Below, in pieces: positions 34,867 to 47,533 of a DNA stretch of 64,000 bases. A program made the translations under genes and the position numbers. Numbering within the stretch: position 1 is the first letter of the stretch; each line of letters begins with the position of its first letter. The DNA is from Verrucosispora sp. NA02020 (lineage in GTDB: Bacteria > Actinomycetota > Actinomycetes > Mycobacteriales > Micromonosporaceae): NCBI RefSeq assembly GCF_013364215.1, contig NZ_CP054923.1, positions 5,828,001 to 5,892,000 on the forward strand, read 5' to 3'. Below the pieces are notes generated by a model. The model had not been told where the DNA came from. It saw only the letters and a program-made list of their open reading frames with translations, and did no database searches.

Positions 34867-35400
34867 TCAGGCGGCTTCGGGCTCGCGCAGGTCGAGCCAG
34901 TCCGCCCAGCGCGGGTCGGGGGCGCGGTGCCCGAGCACCCGCCAGGCGATCCCGCGCGGCGGTGCCGGCGGGGAGTGCAGCCGCCAGCCCATCTCGGCGG
35001 GGGTCTTGTCGCCCTTGCTGTGGTTGCAGCGGGCGCAGGCGGCGACCACGTTCTCCCAGGCGTGCCGACCACCCCGGCTGCGCGGGAAGACATGGTCGAT
35101 GGTCTCGGCCGGCCCCCGGCAGTAGGCGCACCGCCAGCCGTCCCGAGCGAAGATCGCCCGGCGGGACAGACCGACGTGGGTGCGGTACGGCACCCGGACG
35201 AACCGGGTGAGCCGGACGACGGAGGGCACCGGGAGCGCGTTGCGTGCGCTGTGCAGGATGCCCTCGCCGTCGGCGACGCAGACCGCCTTGGCGGAGAGCA
35301 CGAGGATCGCGGCACGGCGGACCGACACGACACACAGCGGCTCGTAGGTGGCGTTGAGAACCAGCGCGCCGGAGCCCACCGTGGGTCGTATGTCAGGCAT
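34867..35400 (-). CDS. HNH endonuclease family protein
   Basis: A 177-residue protein with an HNH nuclease domain in its second half: CAYC (about 106-109), ETIDHVFPRSRGGRHAWENVVA (the core, His about 117) and CARCNHSKGD (about 137-146), giving paired zinc-type CxxC motifs. The N-terminal ~95 residues (ALVLNATYEPLCVVSVRRAAI) are typical of the common actinobacterial HNH family with this architecture. The biological role is not established. It is convergent with the sortase gene, 104 bases apart, and divergent from the MscS gene. Confidence 0.88.
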   Translation of the reverse strand: MPDIRPTVGSGALVLNATYEPLCVVSVRRAAILVLSAKAVCVADGEGILHSARNALPVPSVVRLTRFVRVPYRTHVGLSRRAIFARDGWRCAYCRGPAETIDHVFPRSRGGRHAWENVVAACARCNHSKGDKTPAEMGWRLHSPPAPPRGIAWRVLGHRAPDPRWADWLDLREPEAA

Positions 35401-35646
35401 CGCGTCACCCTCCCGGTCAAGCGGCAGTCACACTCGCCACCGCCGACCGGTGTCGGACACAGCCCTACACCATGTCGACGCCGGCCGGTTCACCGACGTC
35501 CGTTGCGCCAATCGTCCCTGATCGGAACCGCGAATGCACGTACTAATCCTGGGTAGCCGGGGCGGCTTTCCGACCGGTCGAGGTCCGACGTCACCGTCCG
35601 GTGGGGCGGCGGTGTACCCGTCGGGCGGTTGCGGTACGAACACAGG

Positions 35647-36708
35647 GTGATTGTCAGCATCCTGCGCACCGTCGTCCCCACGCCGTCCCCGACCCCGTCG
35701 GAACCGGACGAGACACCCAGCCCGGAGTGTCTGGACGAGGTCGTCTGCAACTGGGTCTGGAAGTTCTCCGACTCGGTGTGGTTCGCCGAGGGCAGCTACT
35801 GGATCCTGATCAAGCCGTTGCGGATCCTGTTGATCCTGCTGCTCGCGATGTCCGCCCGGTGGCTGGTGCACCGTACGCTCCGCCGTCTGGTCCGCACCAC
35901 CAGCGACGCCGGGGTGCCCACCATGCTCCGCCCGTTGCGCGAGCGCATCCCGACCGCGACCGCCGCACCCGGCGAGTTCGTGCCGGAACGTCGCCGACAG
36001 CGCGCCGAGGCGATCGGCTCGGTGCTGCGCAGCATCAGCACGGCGTTCATCTACGGCATCGCGGTGCTGATGGTGCTCAAGGAGTTCAGTTTCGAGCTGG
36101 CACCGCTGCTGGCCAGCGCGGGCATCGCCGGTGTGGCTCTCGGCTTCGGCGCACAGAGCCTGGTGAAGGACCTGCTCGCCGGGCTCTTCATGCTCATCGA
36201 GGACCAGTACGGGGTCGGTGACAACGTCGACCTCGGCGAGGCGACCGGCGTGGTCGAGGCGGTCGGGCTACGGGTGACCACGGTGCGCGACGGTCGGGGC
36301 GTGCTCTGGTACATCCGTAACGGCGAGGTCGTCCGGGTCGGCAACAAGAGCCAGGGCTGGGCGCTGGTGGTGGTGGACCTGCCGATCGGCTTCGCCGGCA
36401 CCGAGGAGGCCATGGCGGTGCTGCGGACCGCCGCCGCCTCGGTCGCGGTCGACCCGGAGCTGGCCGCGTCGATCGTGGAGCCACCGGACGTGCTCGGCGT
36501 CGAGCAGGTGACGGTGGAGGGCACGGTCATCCGGACGGTGGTCAAGACCACCGCCGAGGGACAGTTCGCCGTCGGTCGGGAGTTGCGTCGCCGGCTCGCC
36601 GAGGCGCTGGAGAACTCCGGCATCACGGCGCGGATCGCGGTGGGACGGCTCTATCCCGGGCTACCTACTCGTTCCGATAGTGAGACCGGTCAGGGGGGTG
36701 CCACCTGA
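35647..36708 (+). CDS. Mechanosensitive ion channel (MscS family)
   Basis: A 353-residue MscS-type channel that opens on membrane tension. Hydrophobic helices lie at about 45-73 and 130-155. The pore-lining third helix, Gly/Ala rich, reads APLLASAGIAGVALGFGAQ (about 150-168) and runs into SLVKDLLAGLFMLIEDQYGVGD, the family hallmark. The cytoplasmic beta domain follows. The proposed start is GTG 35647; a TTG six codons upstream is possible. The 246 bases upstream, shared with the HNH gene, show no other feature. Confidence 0.9.
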   Translation: MIVSILRTVVPTPSPTPSEPDETPSPECLDEVVCNWVWKFSDSVWFAEGSYWILIKPLRILLILLLAMSARWLVHRTLRRLVRTTSDAGVPTMLRPLRERIPTATAAPGEFVPERRRQRAEAIGSVLRSISTAFIYGIAVLMVLKEFSFELAPLLASAGIAGVALGFGAQSLVKDLLAGLFMLIEDQYGVGDNVDLGEATGVVEAVGLRVTTVRDGRGVLWYIRNGEVVRVGNKSQGWALVVVDLPIGFAGTEEAMAVLRTAAASVAVDPELAASIVEPPDVLGVEQVTVEGTVIRTVVKTTAEGQFAVGRELRRRLAEALENSGITARIAVGRLYPGLPTRSDSETGQGGAT

Positions 36709-36933
36709 GCGGCGTGACGGGGGTCGCGGCCGAGTGGCCCCTCGGGTATCGTCCGTTCGTTCAGTCGGAGATGCGACCGTCCACCCGTTCGCCCTAGCCA
36801 GTTGTCAGACGATCGGGCAGAATCCGGTTCACGCGCTACCAAGCGCGGTCACGTCCTCGCTGATCTGCAGATCTGACGATGGTTCCGGCACGGTCATCAC
36901 GAGTGACCCGCCACCGGAACGATGGAGGCGAAG

Positions 36934-38286
36934 GTGTCCGACGAGCGACCTTCTCCGGAAGGGCCGGCCACCTTCCGTGAAGTTTTCGCCCAGAGTGAGT
37001 ACCGCGCCGTATTCGCGGCCAACACGCTGACCTGGATCGGCGATTACGTCGCCAAGGCGGCGGTCACCCTCCTCGTCTACCGGACGACCCAGTCCGTCGC
37101 CCTCTCCGCCGCCGCCTTCGCGGTGAGCTACCTGCCCTGGCTGATCGGCGGGCCCCTGCTGGCCACCATCGCCGAGCGACACCGGTACCGGCAGGTGATG
37201 GTCGTCTGCGACCTCATCCGCATGTCGCTGATGCTGCTCATCGCCATCCCGGGCATCCCGGTGCCGGTGATCCTGGCGTTGCTGTTCGCCACCACGTTGG
37301 CCAACCCGCCGAGTCAGGCCGCCCGGTCCGCCCTGATGCCGCTGATCCTGCCCGGCGACCGGCTCGTCGTCGGGCTCTCGATCAACGCCAGCGTGGGGCA
37401 GGCCGCCCAGGTGGTCGGCTATCTGCTCGGCGCCGTCGTGGCGACGGCGAGCCCGACCGCCGCGCTGCTGATGAACGCGGTCGCCTTCGCGCTCTCCGCG
37501 CTGCTCGTCCGGGTCGGCGTCCGCGACCGGGCCCCGGCGATGAGCACCGCCCACCGCAGTCACCTGCTGCGCGAGACCGGCGACGGGTTCCGGATCGTCT
37601 TCCGGACGCCGGTGCTGCGGGCGATCGCCGTCCTGGTCTTCAGCGCCATGCTCTTCTCGATCGTGCCCGAGGGGCTCGCCGCCGCCTGGGCGAACGAGAG
37701 CGCGGACGGGATGAACACCGGCCTGGCGCAAGCCATGATCATGGCCTCGCACCCGCTCGGCTTCATCCTCGGCGGCCTGCTGATCGCGCGGCTCGTCGGG
37801 CCGGCCCGTCGACTGGCCCTGATGCGCCCGCTGGCCGTCTTCGCGCCGCTGGCCCTGGTGCCGTCGTTGCTCGACCCCTCTCCGGTGATGGTGGCCCTGC
37901 TCGCCGCCGTCTCCGGCTTCGCGGTCGCCGGCATGCTGCCGGTCGCCAACGGACTCTTCGTGCAGGCCCTGCCGGACGGCTTCCGGGCCCGCGCCTTCGG
38001 CGTGATGGCCACCGGCGTGCAGGTGATCCAGGGCGCCGCGGTGTTGGTGACCGGGCTGCTCGCCGAACGCTTCCCGATCCCCGTCGTGGTCGGGGTGTGG
38101 AGCGTCGCGGGCGTGCTGCTGATGTCGATCGTGGCGCTCCGCTGGCCCGACCACCGGGCCGTGGCCGCCTCCGTCGAGGCGGCCCGGCGAGCCGGTGCCG
38201 CCCCCGCTCAGGGCGGTGCTCCCGGGCCGGAGGCGCCCGGCTCCGAACAGGTGGGTCCGGGGCGGCCGCAGCACGCGGTGAGCTGA
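36934..38286 (+). CDS. MFS transporter (probable exporter)
   Basis: A 450-residue major facilitator protein with about 12 hydrophobic helices (for example NTLTWIGDYVAKAAVTLLVY, AAFAVSYLPWLIGGPLLATI, VPVILALLFATTLANPPSQ) and the cytoplasmic motif AERHRYRQVMVVCD between helices 2 and 3. The NPPSQAARSALMP segment places it among EntS-like/DUF894-type drug or siderophore exporters. The C-terminal ~50 residues are polar and disordered. The start is GTG 36934 with GGAGGCGAAG immediately upstream; an ATG four codons earlier has no site. The substrate cannot be inferred. Confidence 0.88.
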   Translation: MSDERPSPEGPATFREVFAQSEYRAVFAANTLTWIGDYVAKAAVTLLVYRTTQSVALSAAAFAVSYLPWLIGGPLLATIAERHRYRQVMVVCDLIRMSLMLLIAIPGIPVPVILALLFATTLANPPSQAARSALMPLILPGDRLVVGLSINASVGQAAQVVGYLLGAVVATASPTAALLMNAVAFALSALLVRVGVRDRAPAMSTAHRSHLLRETGDGFRIVFRTPVLRAIAVLVFSAMLFSIVPEGLAAAWANESADGMNTGLAQAMIMASHPLGFILGGLLIARLVGPARRLALMRPLAVFAPLALVPSLLDPSPVMVALLAAVSGFAVAGMLPVANGLFVQALPDGFRARAFGVMATGVQVIQGAAVLVTGLLAERFPIPVVVGVWSVAGVLLMSIVALRWPDHRAVAASVEAARRAGAAPAQGGAPGPEAPGSEQVGPGRPQHAVS

Positions 38287-38348
38287 ACCACCCCCGGCCG
38301 GCCGTCCCGGGCGGGCCGACGGTCGATGGGGCCTGGCAGGATGGAACG

Positions 38349-38774
38349 GTGAATCCCGCAGGTGAGTCCGAGCGCAACGGCGAGACGGTCACGCTCTTCG
38401 AGGCCGTCGGCGGCGAGCCCACGTTCCGCAAGCTGGTCGACGAGTTCTACGCCGGCATCGCCACCGATCCGCTGCTACGGCCGATGTACCCGGAGGACCT
38501 GGGCCCGGCCTCCGACCGGATGAGGCTGTTCCTCATGCAGTACTGGGGCGGCCCGAACACCTACTCGTCCCAGCGGGGGCACCCCCGACTGCGGATGCGG
38601 CACGCGCCGTTCCGGATCGGCGCCGCCGAACGCGACGCCTGGTTGCGGCACATGCGCCGGGCGGTCGACACTCTCGACCTGCCGCCGACGATCGAGACCG
38701 AACTCTGGACCTACCTGGAGCGGGCGGCCCTCTTCATGGTCAACGTGATGGAGGACCCGGCCGCGCCGGCATGA
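38349..38774 (+). CDS. glbO: Group II truncated haemoglobin
   Basis: A 141-residue truncated haemoglobin of the trHbO class. Features are TLFEAVGGEPTFRKLVDEFY (helices A-B), LRPMYPEDLGPASDRMRLFLMQYWGGP (helices CD-E), the proximal histidine in LRMRHAPFRIG (F8) and the conserved G8 tryptophan in DAWLRHMRRAVD. Mycobacterial trHbO binds oxygen and NO tightly and is tied to respiration and redox defence. The start is GTG 38349, after which the first ~14 residues are polar. It follows the MFS gene by 62 bases. Confidence 0.93.
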   Translation: MNPAGESERNGETVTLFEAVGGEPTFRKLVDEFYAGIATDPLLRPMYPEDLGPASDRMRLFLMQYWGGPNTYSSQRGHPRLRMRHAPFRIGAAERDAWLRHMRRAVDTLDLPPTIETELWTYLERAALFMVNVMEDPAAPA

Positions 38775-38840
38775 GCCGTGGTCACCCGGCACGGGGTGCG
38801 TGCCCGCCACCTGCCCGGCGGCGGGCCGCATCCGTACGGC

Positions 38841-39356
38841 TCAGAGCAGCGCTCCCTCGTCGTGCAGCCAGTCGACGAAGCTGGTGGCCACTGCCGCCCC
38901 GCAGTCCAGCAGCTCGACCAGGAGGGCGTCGTGGGCCCCCGCGGCGAGCGGCACCTGCAACTCGGCGTAGATCGGCAACTGGCCCCGCTCGGTGGCGTCA
39001 CCCACGTACGCCTTACAGAAGCGTCGGGTGTGGTTCCACTCGTTGACCACCCGGTAGGCCCGGTCCGCCCAGTCCGGCGGCACGGTCGCGTGCGGCCTGG
39101 CCCGGAGCACGAGGATCTCGTCCTCCGGCCCCTCCAGCGTGACCAGCACCGCGTGCCGCTCCCACATGGCCAACAGGTTGCCGTCGCCGTCGGCGAGATA
39201 GCGCACGTCGAGCAGGTCGAGCGCATCGCAGACCCGGCCCAGGGTGACCGGTTCGACGGTTGCCGGCATGTCGGCGATCAACGGATGCTCCCCGCCCGAC
39301 CGGTCGTCCCCCGGTTGGCGGGGCGGAGGCGGCCCGACCCGGACCGTGCCCTCCAC
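38841..39356 (-). CDS. YbjN-domain protein
   Basis: A soluble protein of about 171 residues with the YbjN-like (type III chaperone-like) fold: LGRVCDALDLLDVRYLADGDGNLLAMWERHAVLVTLEG, then RAYRVVNEWNHTRRFCKAYVG and ELQVPLAAGAHDALLVELLDCG. Such proteins are common in actinobacteria and have no settled function. The start is uncertain: GTG 39356 has AGGA 5 bases upstream, the frame is open to 39425, and a shorter form starting MPATVEPV is also possible. It is convergent with the haemoglobin gene. Confidence 0.75.
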   Translation of the reverse strand: MEGTVRVGPPPPRQPGDDRSGGEHPLIADMPATVEPVTLGRVCDALDLLDVRYLADGDGNLLAMWERHAVLVTLEGPEDEILVLRARPHATVPPDWADRAYRVVNEWNHTRRFCKAYVGDATERGQLPIYAELQVPLAAGAHDALLVELLDCGAAVATSFVDWLHDEGALL

Positions 39357-39556
39357 CGTGATCCTGCTTCGAGTTTCCGGGTCACCGCCACTGGCGGGAC
39401 CGGGGCGCCATGACCACCACGGCATCGCTCGCGCACCTCACTCCCCAGCGGATCCAGTCGCCTACGGTGGGTTGGATCCGAGGATGGACGGTACCCGGAC
39501 AGCCGGAACGAAGCACCCCCCCAACGGCAGCCCCAGCCCAGAAGGATGACCGAGGG

Positions 39557-40255
39557 TCATCCGTTCGCATGAGCCACGGAGGGCCGTACGACCAGATCCG
39601 TGGCCTTCTGCGACCAGACAGCTCCATACGGTCCCACCAGCCCGACCCATCGGCCAGCCGCACGGACCTGGACCGCGCCCGATTCCGGCGAATCCCCGGC
39701 AGCACCCAGGAAACCCATCCGAACCAGACCCTGCACCAATCGCTGGGTCACCTCCACCGGACGGCCAGGCTCGTCGTCCGGCGTGACCACCACCGCCACG
39801 TGGTCCAGTAGGGCGTCCCGCAGGGCCCGCTGCCCGACCGCCCGACCGGCCACCCCGTGCGCGGCGGCCTCGCGCAGCGTGCCCGCCGCCGCCGAGGCGA
39901 GTCGGCGCAGTTCCCCGCCCGGCAGCGTCTCCACCCACCGGCTCCCGGCCGGTGGCAACGCCCAGCGCCACTGCGCGTCCTGTCGCGTGGGCAACGCGCT
40001 CCCACCGGCCGCCAGTTCGGCCAGCAGACTCCCGGCGGCCACCGTGACGTCTCCGGCACCCGCGCCGGCCACCGTGCGCGCCGCCAGGACGCCCCACGGC
40101 AGCCGGGCCCAGAGGGCGGTACGGCCCGGTGCACCGGCCGGCCGCAACCGGACCAGGGCGGTGCTCTCGAACCGGACCAGCCGGGACAGGAAGGCCCCCG
40201 CGTCGGCGACGTCGACGATCCCGTGACCGTCGGCGTCGCCCCGCGATCCGGTCAC
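39557..40255 (-). CDS. Conserved-type hypothetical protein, coupled to a thioesterase gene
   Basis: A 232-residue soluble Ala/Arg-rich protein with no recognised domain. Ordered-looking parts are DAGAFLSRLVRFESTALVRLRP, ALWARLPWGVLAART and VTQRLVQGLVRMGFLG. Its GTG overlaps the thioesterase stop (GTGA), so the two are co-translated; this pairing suggests a related job, which is unknown. A short hairpin (GGATGACC/GGTCATCC, 39544-39562) covers its stop codon and may end the transcript. Confidence 0.7.
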   Translation of the reverse strand: MTGSRGDADGHGIVDVADAGAFLSRLVRFESTALVRLRPAGAPGRTALWARLPWGVLAARTVAGAGAGDVTVAAGSLLAELAAGGSALPTRQDAQWRWALPPAGSRWVETLPGGELRRLASAAAGTLREAAAHGVAGRAVGQRALRDALLDHVAVVVTPDDEPGRPVEVTQRLVQGLVRMGFLGAAGDSPESGAVQVRAAGRWVGLVGPYGAVWSQKATDLVVRPSVAHANG

Positions 40256-40698
40256 GGTGTCCCGCCGTCGAGGGCGTACCCGAGCAGGAAGGCCCGTTCC
40301 TGCTCGGTCAGCCGACGGGCCGCCTGCTGGGCCAGGTCGAACGGCACCAGGACCGAGCGCGCCCGGCTGACCAGCAGGTCCCCGTCGTACATCTCGTAGC
40401 CGATGGTGAAGGAGGCCGCACGGATCTGCTCCACCCAGAGGTCGATCCGCACCGTGGGCGCACCATCGGCGGTGGCGCGGTGCAGGGCGAAGTCGACCGG
40501 GCGCAGATAGTCGATCTCGTGCCGGCGGATCACGACGCCGTTGGTGAACGAGTCGATCCCCTGGGCCTGGGCACCGGCGAACATCAACGCCACCCGCGCC
40601 TCCTCATAGAGCGTGAGGAAGCGGGCGTTGTTGACGTGACCGTACGCGTCCTGGTCGGACCAACGCAGGGTGCAGTGGTAGACGAACCGGTCAGCCAC
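40252..40698 (-). CDS. Acyl-CoA thioesterase (4-hydroxybenzoyl-CoA thioesterase fold)
   Basis: A 148-residue hot-dog-fold protein. The hallmark WSDQDAYGHVNNARFLTLYEEAR (13-35) holds the conserved Asp and the GHVNN turn of the 4HBT family; HEIDYLRPVDF and a FTIGYEMYDGDLLVSRARSVLVPFD strand follow. Family members hydrolyse acyl-CoA thioesters; the acyl group is unknown. It lies 15 bases after ettA on the same strand and overlaps the next gene by GTGA, so ettA, the thioesterase and the hypothetical protein may form one transcript. Confidence 0.9.
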   Translation of the reverse strand: MADRFVYHCTLRWSDQDAYGHVNNARFLTLYEEARVALMFAGAQAQGIDSFTNGVVIRRHEIDYLRPVDFALHRATADGAPTVRIDLWVEQIRAASFTIGYEMYDGDLLVSRARSVLVPFDLAQQAARRLTEQERAFLLGYALDGGTP

Positions 40699-40713
40699 GA
40701 CGATCCGCCCCGA

Positions 40714-42390
<1,677 letters not shown>

Positions 42391-42743
42391 GGTACGGGCT
42401 ACCCTCCGTCGGTGGTGATCGCCGAATGTCGTGTGGTGCGGGTGCGGGCCGGTTGACCGCCCGCCGCCGGCCGGAAGCCGGCCACGCGCACGCCATCGTC
42501 AATCCTGACAGGTACGCCGCCCCGCGCCCACATCGCCCCGCCCGACGCCATCGGGTAGGCCACCGGCCCGACACGCGGCAGCCCAGGCCGTCGGGGCAGG
42601 CGGCGGGCCGTGTCACCATGATCACGTTCACGGTTGACGGAGTCTGGGAAGGGTAGGTGACTCCGGCACGGGGGAACAGACGCCGCAGCTACGCTCAGTA
42701 CGCTCATCGCGGTGGACCCGTCAGCACCCGGAGGTGGCCGATC
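42391..42743. other. Intergenic region between ettA and otsA
   Basis: This 353-base divergent gap must carry the promoters of ettA (minus) and otsA (plus). It contains a short GC palindrome (GCCGGCCGGAAGCCGGC, about 42465-42483) but no repeat-family copy, RNA gene or convincing small gene. The otsA frame is open from 42657, but the ribosome-binding site favours 42744. Confidence 0.5.
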
Positions 42744-44140
<1,397 letters not shown>

Positions 44141-44144
<4 letters not shown>

Positions 44145-46747
44145 ACGCCGGCTCAAACGAGATCATCACCCCGGCGGCGGGCACCATGGACCCGGAGCTC
44201 CGGTCCGCCATCGGCCGGATCGCCCGGGTCCCCCAGCTCCTCGTCGCCTGCGACTACGACGGCACGCTCGCCCCCATCGTGGAGGATCCGAGCAAGGCCG
44301 TACCGCTGCCGGAGTCGGTGGCGGCGGTGCGTGCCCTGGCCGCGCTGCCGCAGACCACCGTGGCCGTCGTCTCCGGTCGCGCGCTGCGCGACCTGGCCGC
44401 GCTCTCCCGGCTGCCCAGCGAGGTCCATCTGGTCGGCAGCCACGGCTCCGAGTTCGACATCGGGTTCGTCGAGCGGCTCTCCCCCGAGCTGATCGCGGTC
44501 CGCACCCGGCTGCGGGACGCGCTGCGCGAGATCGCCGCGACCCACCCGGGCGTACGCCTGGAGCGCAAACCGGCGAGCGTCGCGGTGCACACCCGTGGGG
44601 TGGCCCCCGAGATCGCCGGCGCGGCCATCGAGGCGGTCCGCAACGGTCCCGCCACCTGGCCGGACGTGACGGTCACCCAGGGCAAGGAGGTGATCGAGCT
44701 GTCCGTGGTGGCCACCCACAAAGGCACCGCGGTCGACCAGCTCCGCACCCAGCTCTCCGCCAGCGCGGTGCTCTTCATCGGTGACGACATCACCGACGAG
44801 AACGCCTTCGGCAACCTGCACGGCCCCGACGTCGGCATCAAGATCGGGCCCGGCGAGACCAAGGCCGGCTACCGGGTGGACGAGCCGATCGAGGCCGCCC
44901 GCGCGCTCGGACTGCTCCTGGAGACCCGACGGCACTGGCTGTTCGGCGAGCGCGCGGTGCCGATCGAGCGGCACTCGATGCTGGCCAACGGGCGTACCGT
45001 CGCCCTGCTCACGCCGGACGCCAAGGTCTCCTGGCTGTGCAACCCCAAGCCCGACTCGGCGGCCATCTTCGCCGACCTGGTCGGCGGCAGCCCGGCCGGT
45101 CACTTCAGCGTCGCCCCCGAACGCGGCGGCATCCCGCTCGGCCAGCGCTACCGGTCCGGCACCATGACCGTGGAGACCCGCTGGTCCGGGCTGACCGTCA
45201 CCGACTGGCTCGACAAGCCCGACCCGAAGGCCACACCGGACGGTCCCGCGATCATCTCCGGTGACTCCACCCTGATCCGGGTGCTGGCCGGCACCGGTCG
45301 GGTCCGCGTGGAGTTCGCTCCCCGGCCCGAGTTCGCGCAGGTCGCGGTCCAGCTCCAGCCGGTCGGCGACGGCCTGCTGGTGCTCGGTTCCAACGAACCC
45401 ATCGCGCTCTACTCCCCCGGCGTGCAGTGGGAGGTCGGCAACGACGGCGGGTACTCGACCGCCAAGGCGGTGGTCGACCTCTCGGCGCTCGGCGGGCAGG
45501 TCGTGCTGGAGCTGCGCTTCGGCACGCACAGCCTGGAACACCACCGGCTGCCGATCCACGAACGCCAGGCCGCCGCGGAACGGCCCTGGAAGGACTGGGT
45601 CGCCTCGCTACGCCTGCCCACCACGGCCCGGGACCTGGTCGCCCGCAGCGCGCTCACGCTACGCGGGCTCTGCCACGAGGCGACCGGCTCGATCCTCGCC
45701 GCCGCCACCACCTCGCTCCCCGAGGAACTGGGCGGAGTCCGCAACTGGGACTACCGCTACTGCTGGCTGCGCGACGCCGCGATGACGGCCCGCGCCCTGG
45801 TCGACCTCGGCTCGATCACCGAAGCCGAGGCGTTCCTGCGCTGGGTGGACGGATGCGTCGAGCGCACCGGCGGACACCCCGAGCGGCTGCACCCGCTCTA
45901 CACCGTCGACGGGTACGAACTGGGCGCCGAAGCGGTCATCGACACGCTGCCCGGCTACGCCGGCTCCCGGCCCGTACGCGTCGGCAATCTCGCCAACCAC
46001 CAGCTCCAGCTCGACGTGTTCGGCCCGATCGCCGACCTGATCGCCGCCACCGCCGACGCCCGAGGATCGGTCCGCCCCGAGGAGTGGCGGGTCCTGGAGA
46101 ACATGGTCGAGGCGGTCCGTCGCCGCTGGCACGAGCCCGATCACGGCATCTGGGAGGCGCGTCTGCCTCCCCGGCACCACATCTTCTCGAAGGTGATGTG
46201 CTGGATGACCGTCGACCGGGCACTGCACGTCACCCGCCAGCACGGCGGCGAGGACCGCGCCGAGTGGGTGGAACTGCGCGACCGGATCGGCGCCAACGTC
46301 CTCGAACACGGCTGGCACGAGCAGGCCGAGGCGTACAGCGTCGCGTACGGCGACGAGGACATGGACGCCTCGTCGCTGTGGATCGGCCTGTCCGGGCTGC
46401 TGCCCGGCGACGACCCGCGCTTCCTCTCCACCGTGCTCAAGATCGAGGCGGACCTGCGCAGCGGCCCGGTCGTCTACCGCTACCACTGGGACGACGGCCT
46501 GCCCGGGCGGGAGGGCGGCTTCCACATCTGCACGTCCTGGCTGATCGAGGCGTACCTGCGCACCGGTCGGCGTACCGACGCCGAGGAACTGTTCCTCCAG
46601 ATGATCGACACGGCGGGCCCGACCGGACTGCTCCCCGAGCAGTACGACCCGCTCGCCGAGCGTGGCCTGGGCAACCACCCCCAGGCGTACAGCCACCTCG
46701 GCGTGATCCGCTGCGCGCTGCTGCTGGACAACATGCTCAAGCAGTAG
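44141..46747 (+). CDS. otsB: Fusion of trehalose-6-phosphate phosphatase (OtsB) and GH15 glucoamylase/trehalase
   Basis: An 868-residue two-domain protein. Residues about 30-265 are an HAD-type trehalose-6-phosphate phosphatase: nucleophile motif DYDGTLAPI (Asp38, Asp40), [26 protein letters not shown] and [10 protein letters not shown]. Residues about 270-868 are a GH15 domain of the bacterial trehalase/glucoamylase type: the N-terminal beta domain, [14 protein letters not shown] (about 535), [19 protein letters not shown] (Glu791) and GLLPEQYDP (Glu833). The two activities would make and then cleave trehalose if the GH15 part is a trehalase; it could instead act on another alpha-glucoside. 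It is coupled to otsA by GTGA. Confidence 0.9.
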
Positions 46748-46766
46748 CCCACGTACGCGCACACGG

Positions 46767-46796
46767 GCGGCCGGAGACCCAAAGGTCTCCGGCCGC
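46767..46796 (+). terminator. Terminator hairpin after the otsA-otsB operon
   Basis: A perfect 13-bp stem GCGGCCGGAGACC/GGTCTCCGGCCGC with loop CAAA, 19 bases beyond the stop. There is no T tract after it. Confidence 0.75.
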
Positions 46797-47533
46797 TCCG
46801 CCGTCCCCACTGCGTCCTCCCCAGCGCTCCGCACTCTCTCCCACGTCTCACCCCCACACCCCTTTCCCCGCCCGCGCTACGTCCCACCCCCCGGCCCCAC
46901 CCCGCCCCGCCCTCCCCCGCATATCACTCACCAGTCCCGCCCTGGGATGGTTCGGGCATGGCTCGGGGATGACCCCCCGGTTGATCAAGAAGTTTCAATC
47001 CGGATTCGCCGCCCATACGCACCAAACTCCTTGATCAACGACTGACCTTGCAGCGGGTCGGCCTTGCGGGGCTGGCGCGGACGGGCCCTGCGGGACAGCA
47101 CGGGAGGCAGCGCGCGCCGGGGATTTCTGCCTGGATGGCGGCCGTGTCCGCTATGAGTCGAATTCGGATCGGTGCTGGGCGGAATCGGGGTGGGGTCGGG
47201 GGCGTTGTCATCGGGTGGCTGACCGCGCAGGACCTCAACCCCGCGCAGGCGGTTCGACTCTCGCCTCGGCGCAGGATGGCGGGCGGGTGTCGGAATGGTC
47301 TGGCTCGGTCGGTGGTTATACCTGGTCCCGGCGCCGCGACAGGCTGGTGGATGGCCGGGGAATGATGCGGGCTGCCAGGTGGTTGTGTATTGACCCGACG
47401 CCGCAAAGCCGGATCCGCTGATCCCTTCTCGGGCCGTGTTGCCGTCGGATTTCCTCTTCTTCTAGCGCCTGACGGCGTTCGCGTCACTCTCGATCCCCCT
47501 GTGGGTGGCGTCTACCCCCGAATGGAGCTTGTG
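46797..47533. other. Long non-coding stretch upstream of the secreted protein gene
   Basis: About 740 bases without a convincing gene. The first part (46800-46920) is strongly C-rich on the plus strand. Then come the GTTGATCAAG palindrome (46980-47039) and about 490 bases of mixed sequence leading to the gene at 47534. A weak TTGACC element lies at about 47390. Open frames here have poor codon bias. I looked for a c-di-AMP riboswitch and did not find its conserved core. Confidence 0.5.
46980..47039. repeat. GTTGATCAAG inverted-repeat element
   Basis: Arms GTTGATCAAGAAGTTT (46980-46995) and AAACTCCTTGATCAAC (47024-47039) are reverse complements with one mismatch, around a 28-base loop. The AT-rich arms contrast with the GC-rich surroundings. 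I recall palindromes of this type recurring in Micromonospora genomes but cannot confirm it here. Confidence 0.7.

Noticed and set aside
47048..47365. 105-codon frame in the 47 kb intergenic region
   Set aside because: Poor codon bias, no ribosome-binding site and an Arg/Gly/Ala-rich translation without hydrophobic core; judged non-coding.
47040..47533. c-di-AMP (ydaO-type) riboswitch before the secreted protein gene
   Set aside because: The position is right for such a gene, but the conserved core and closing motifs were not found on reading the region.
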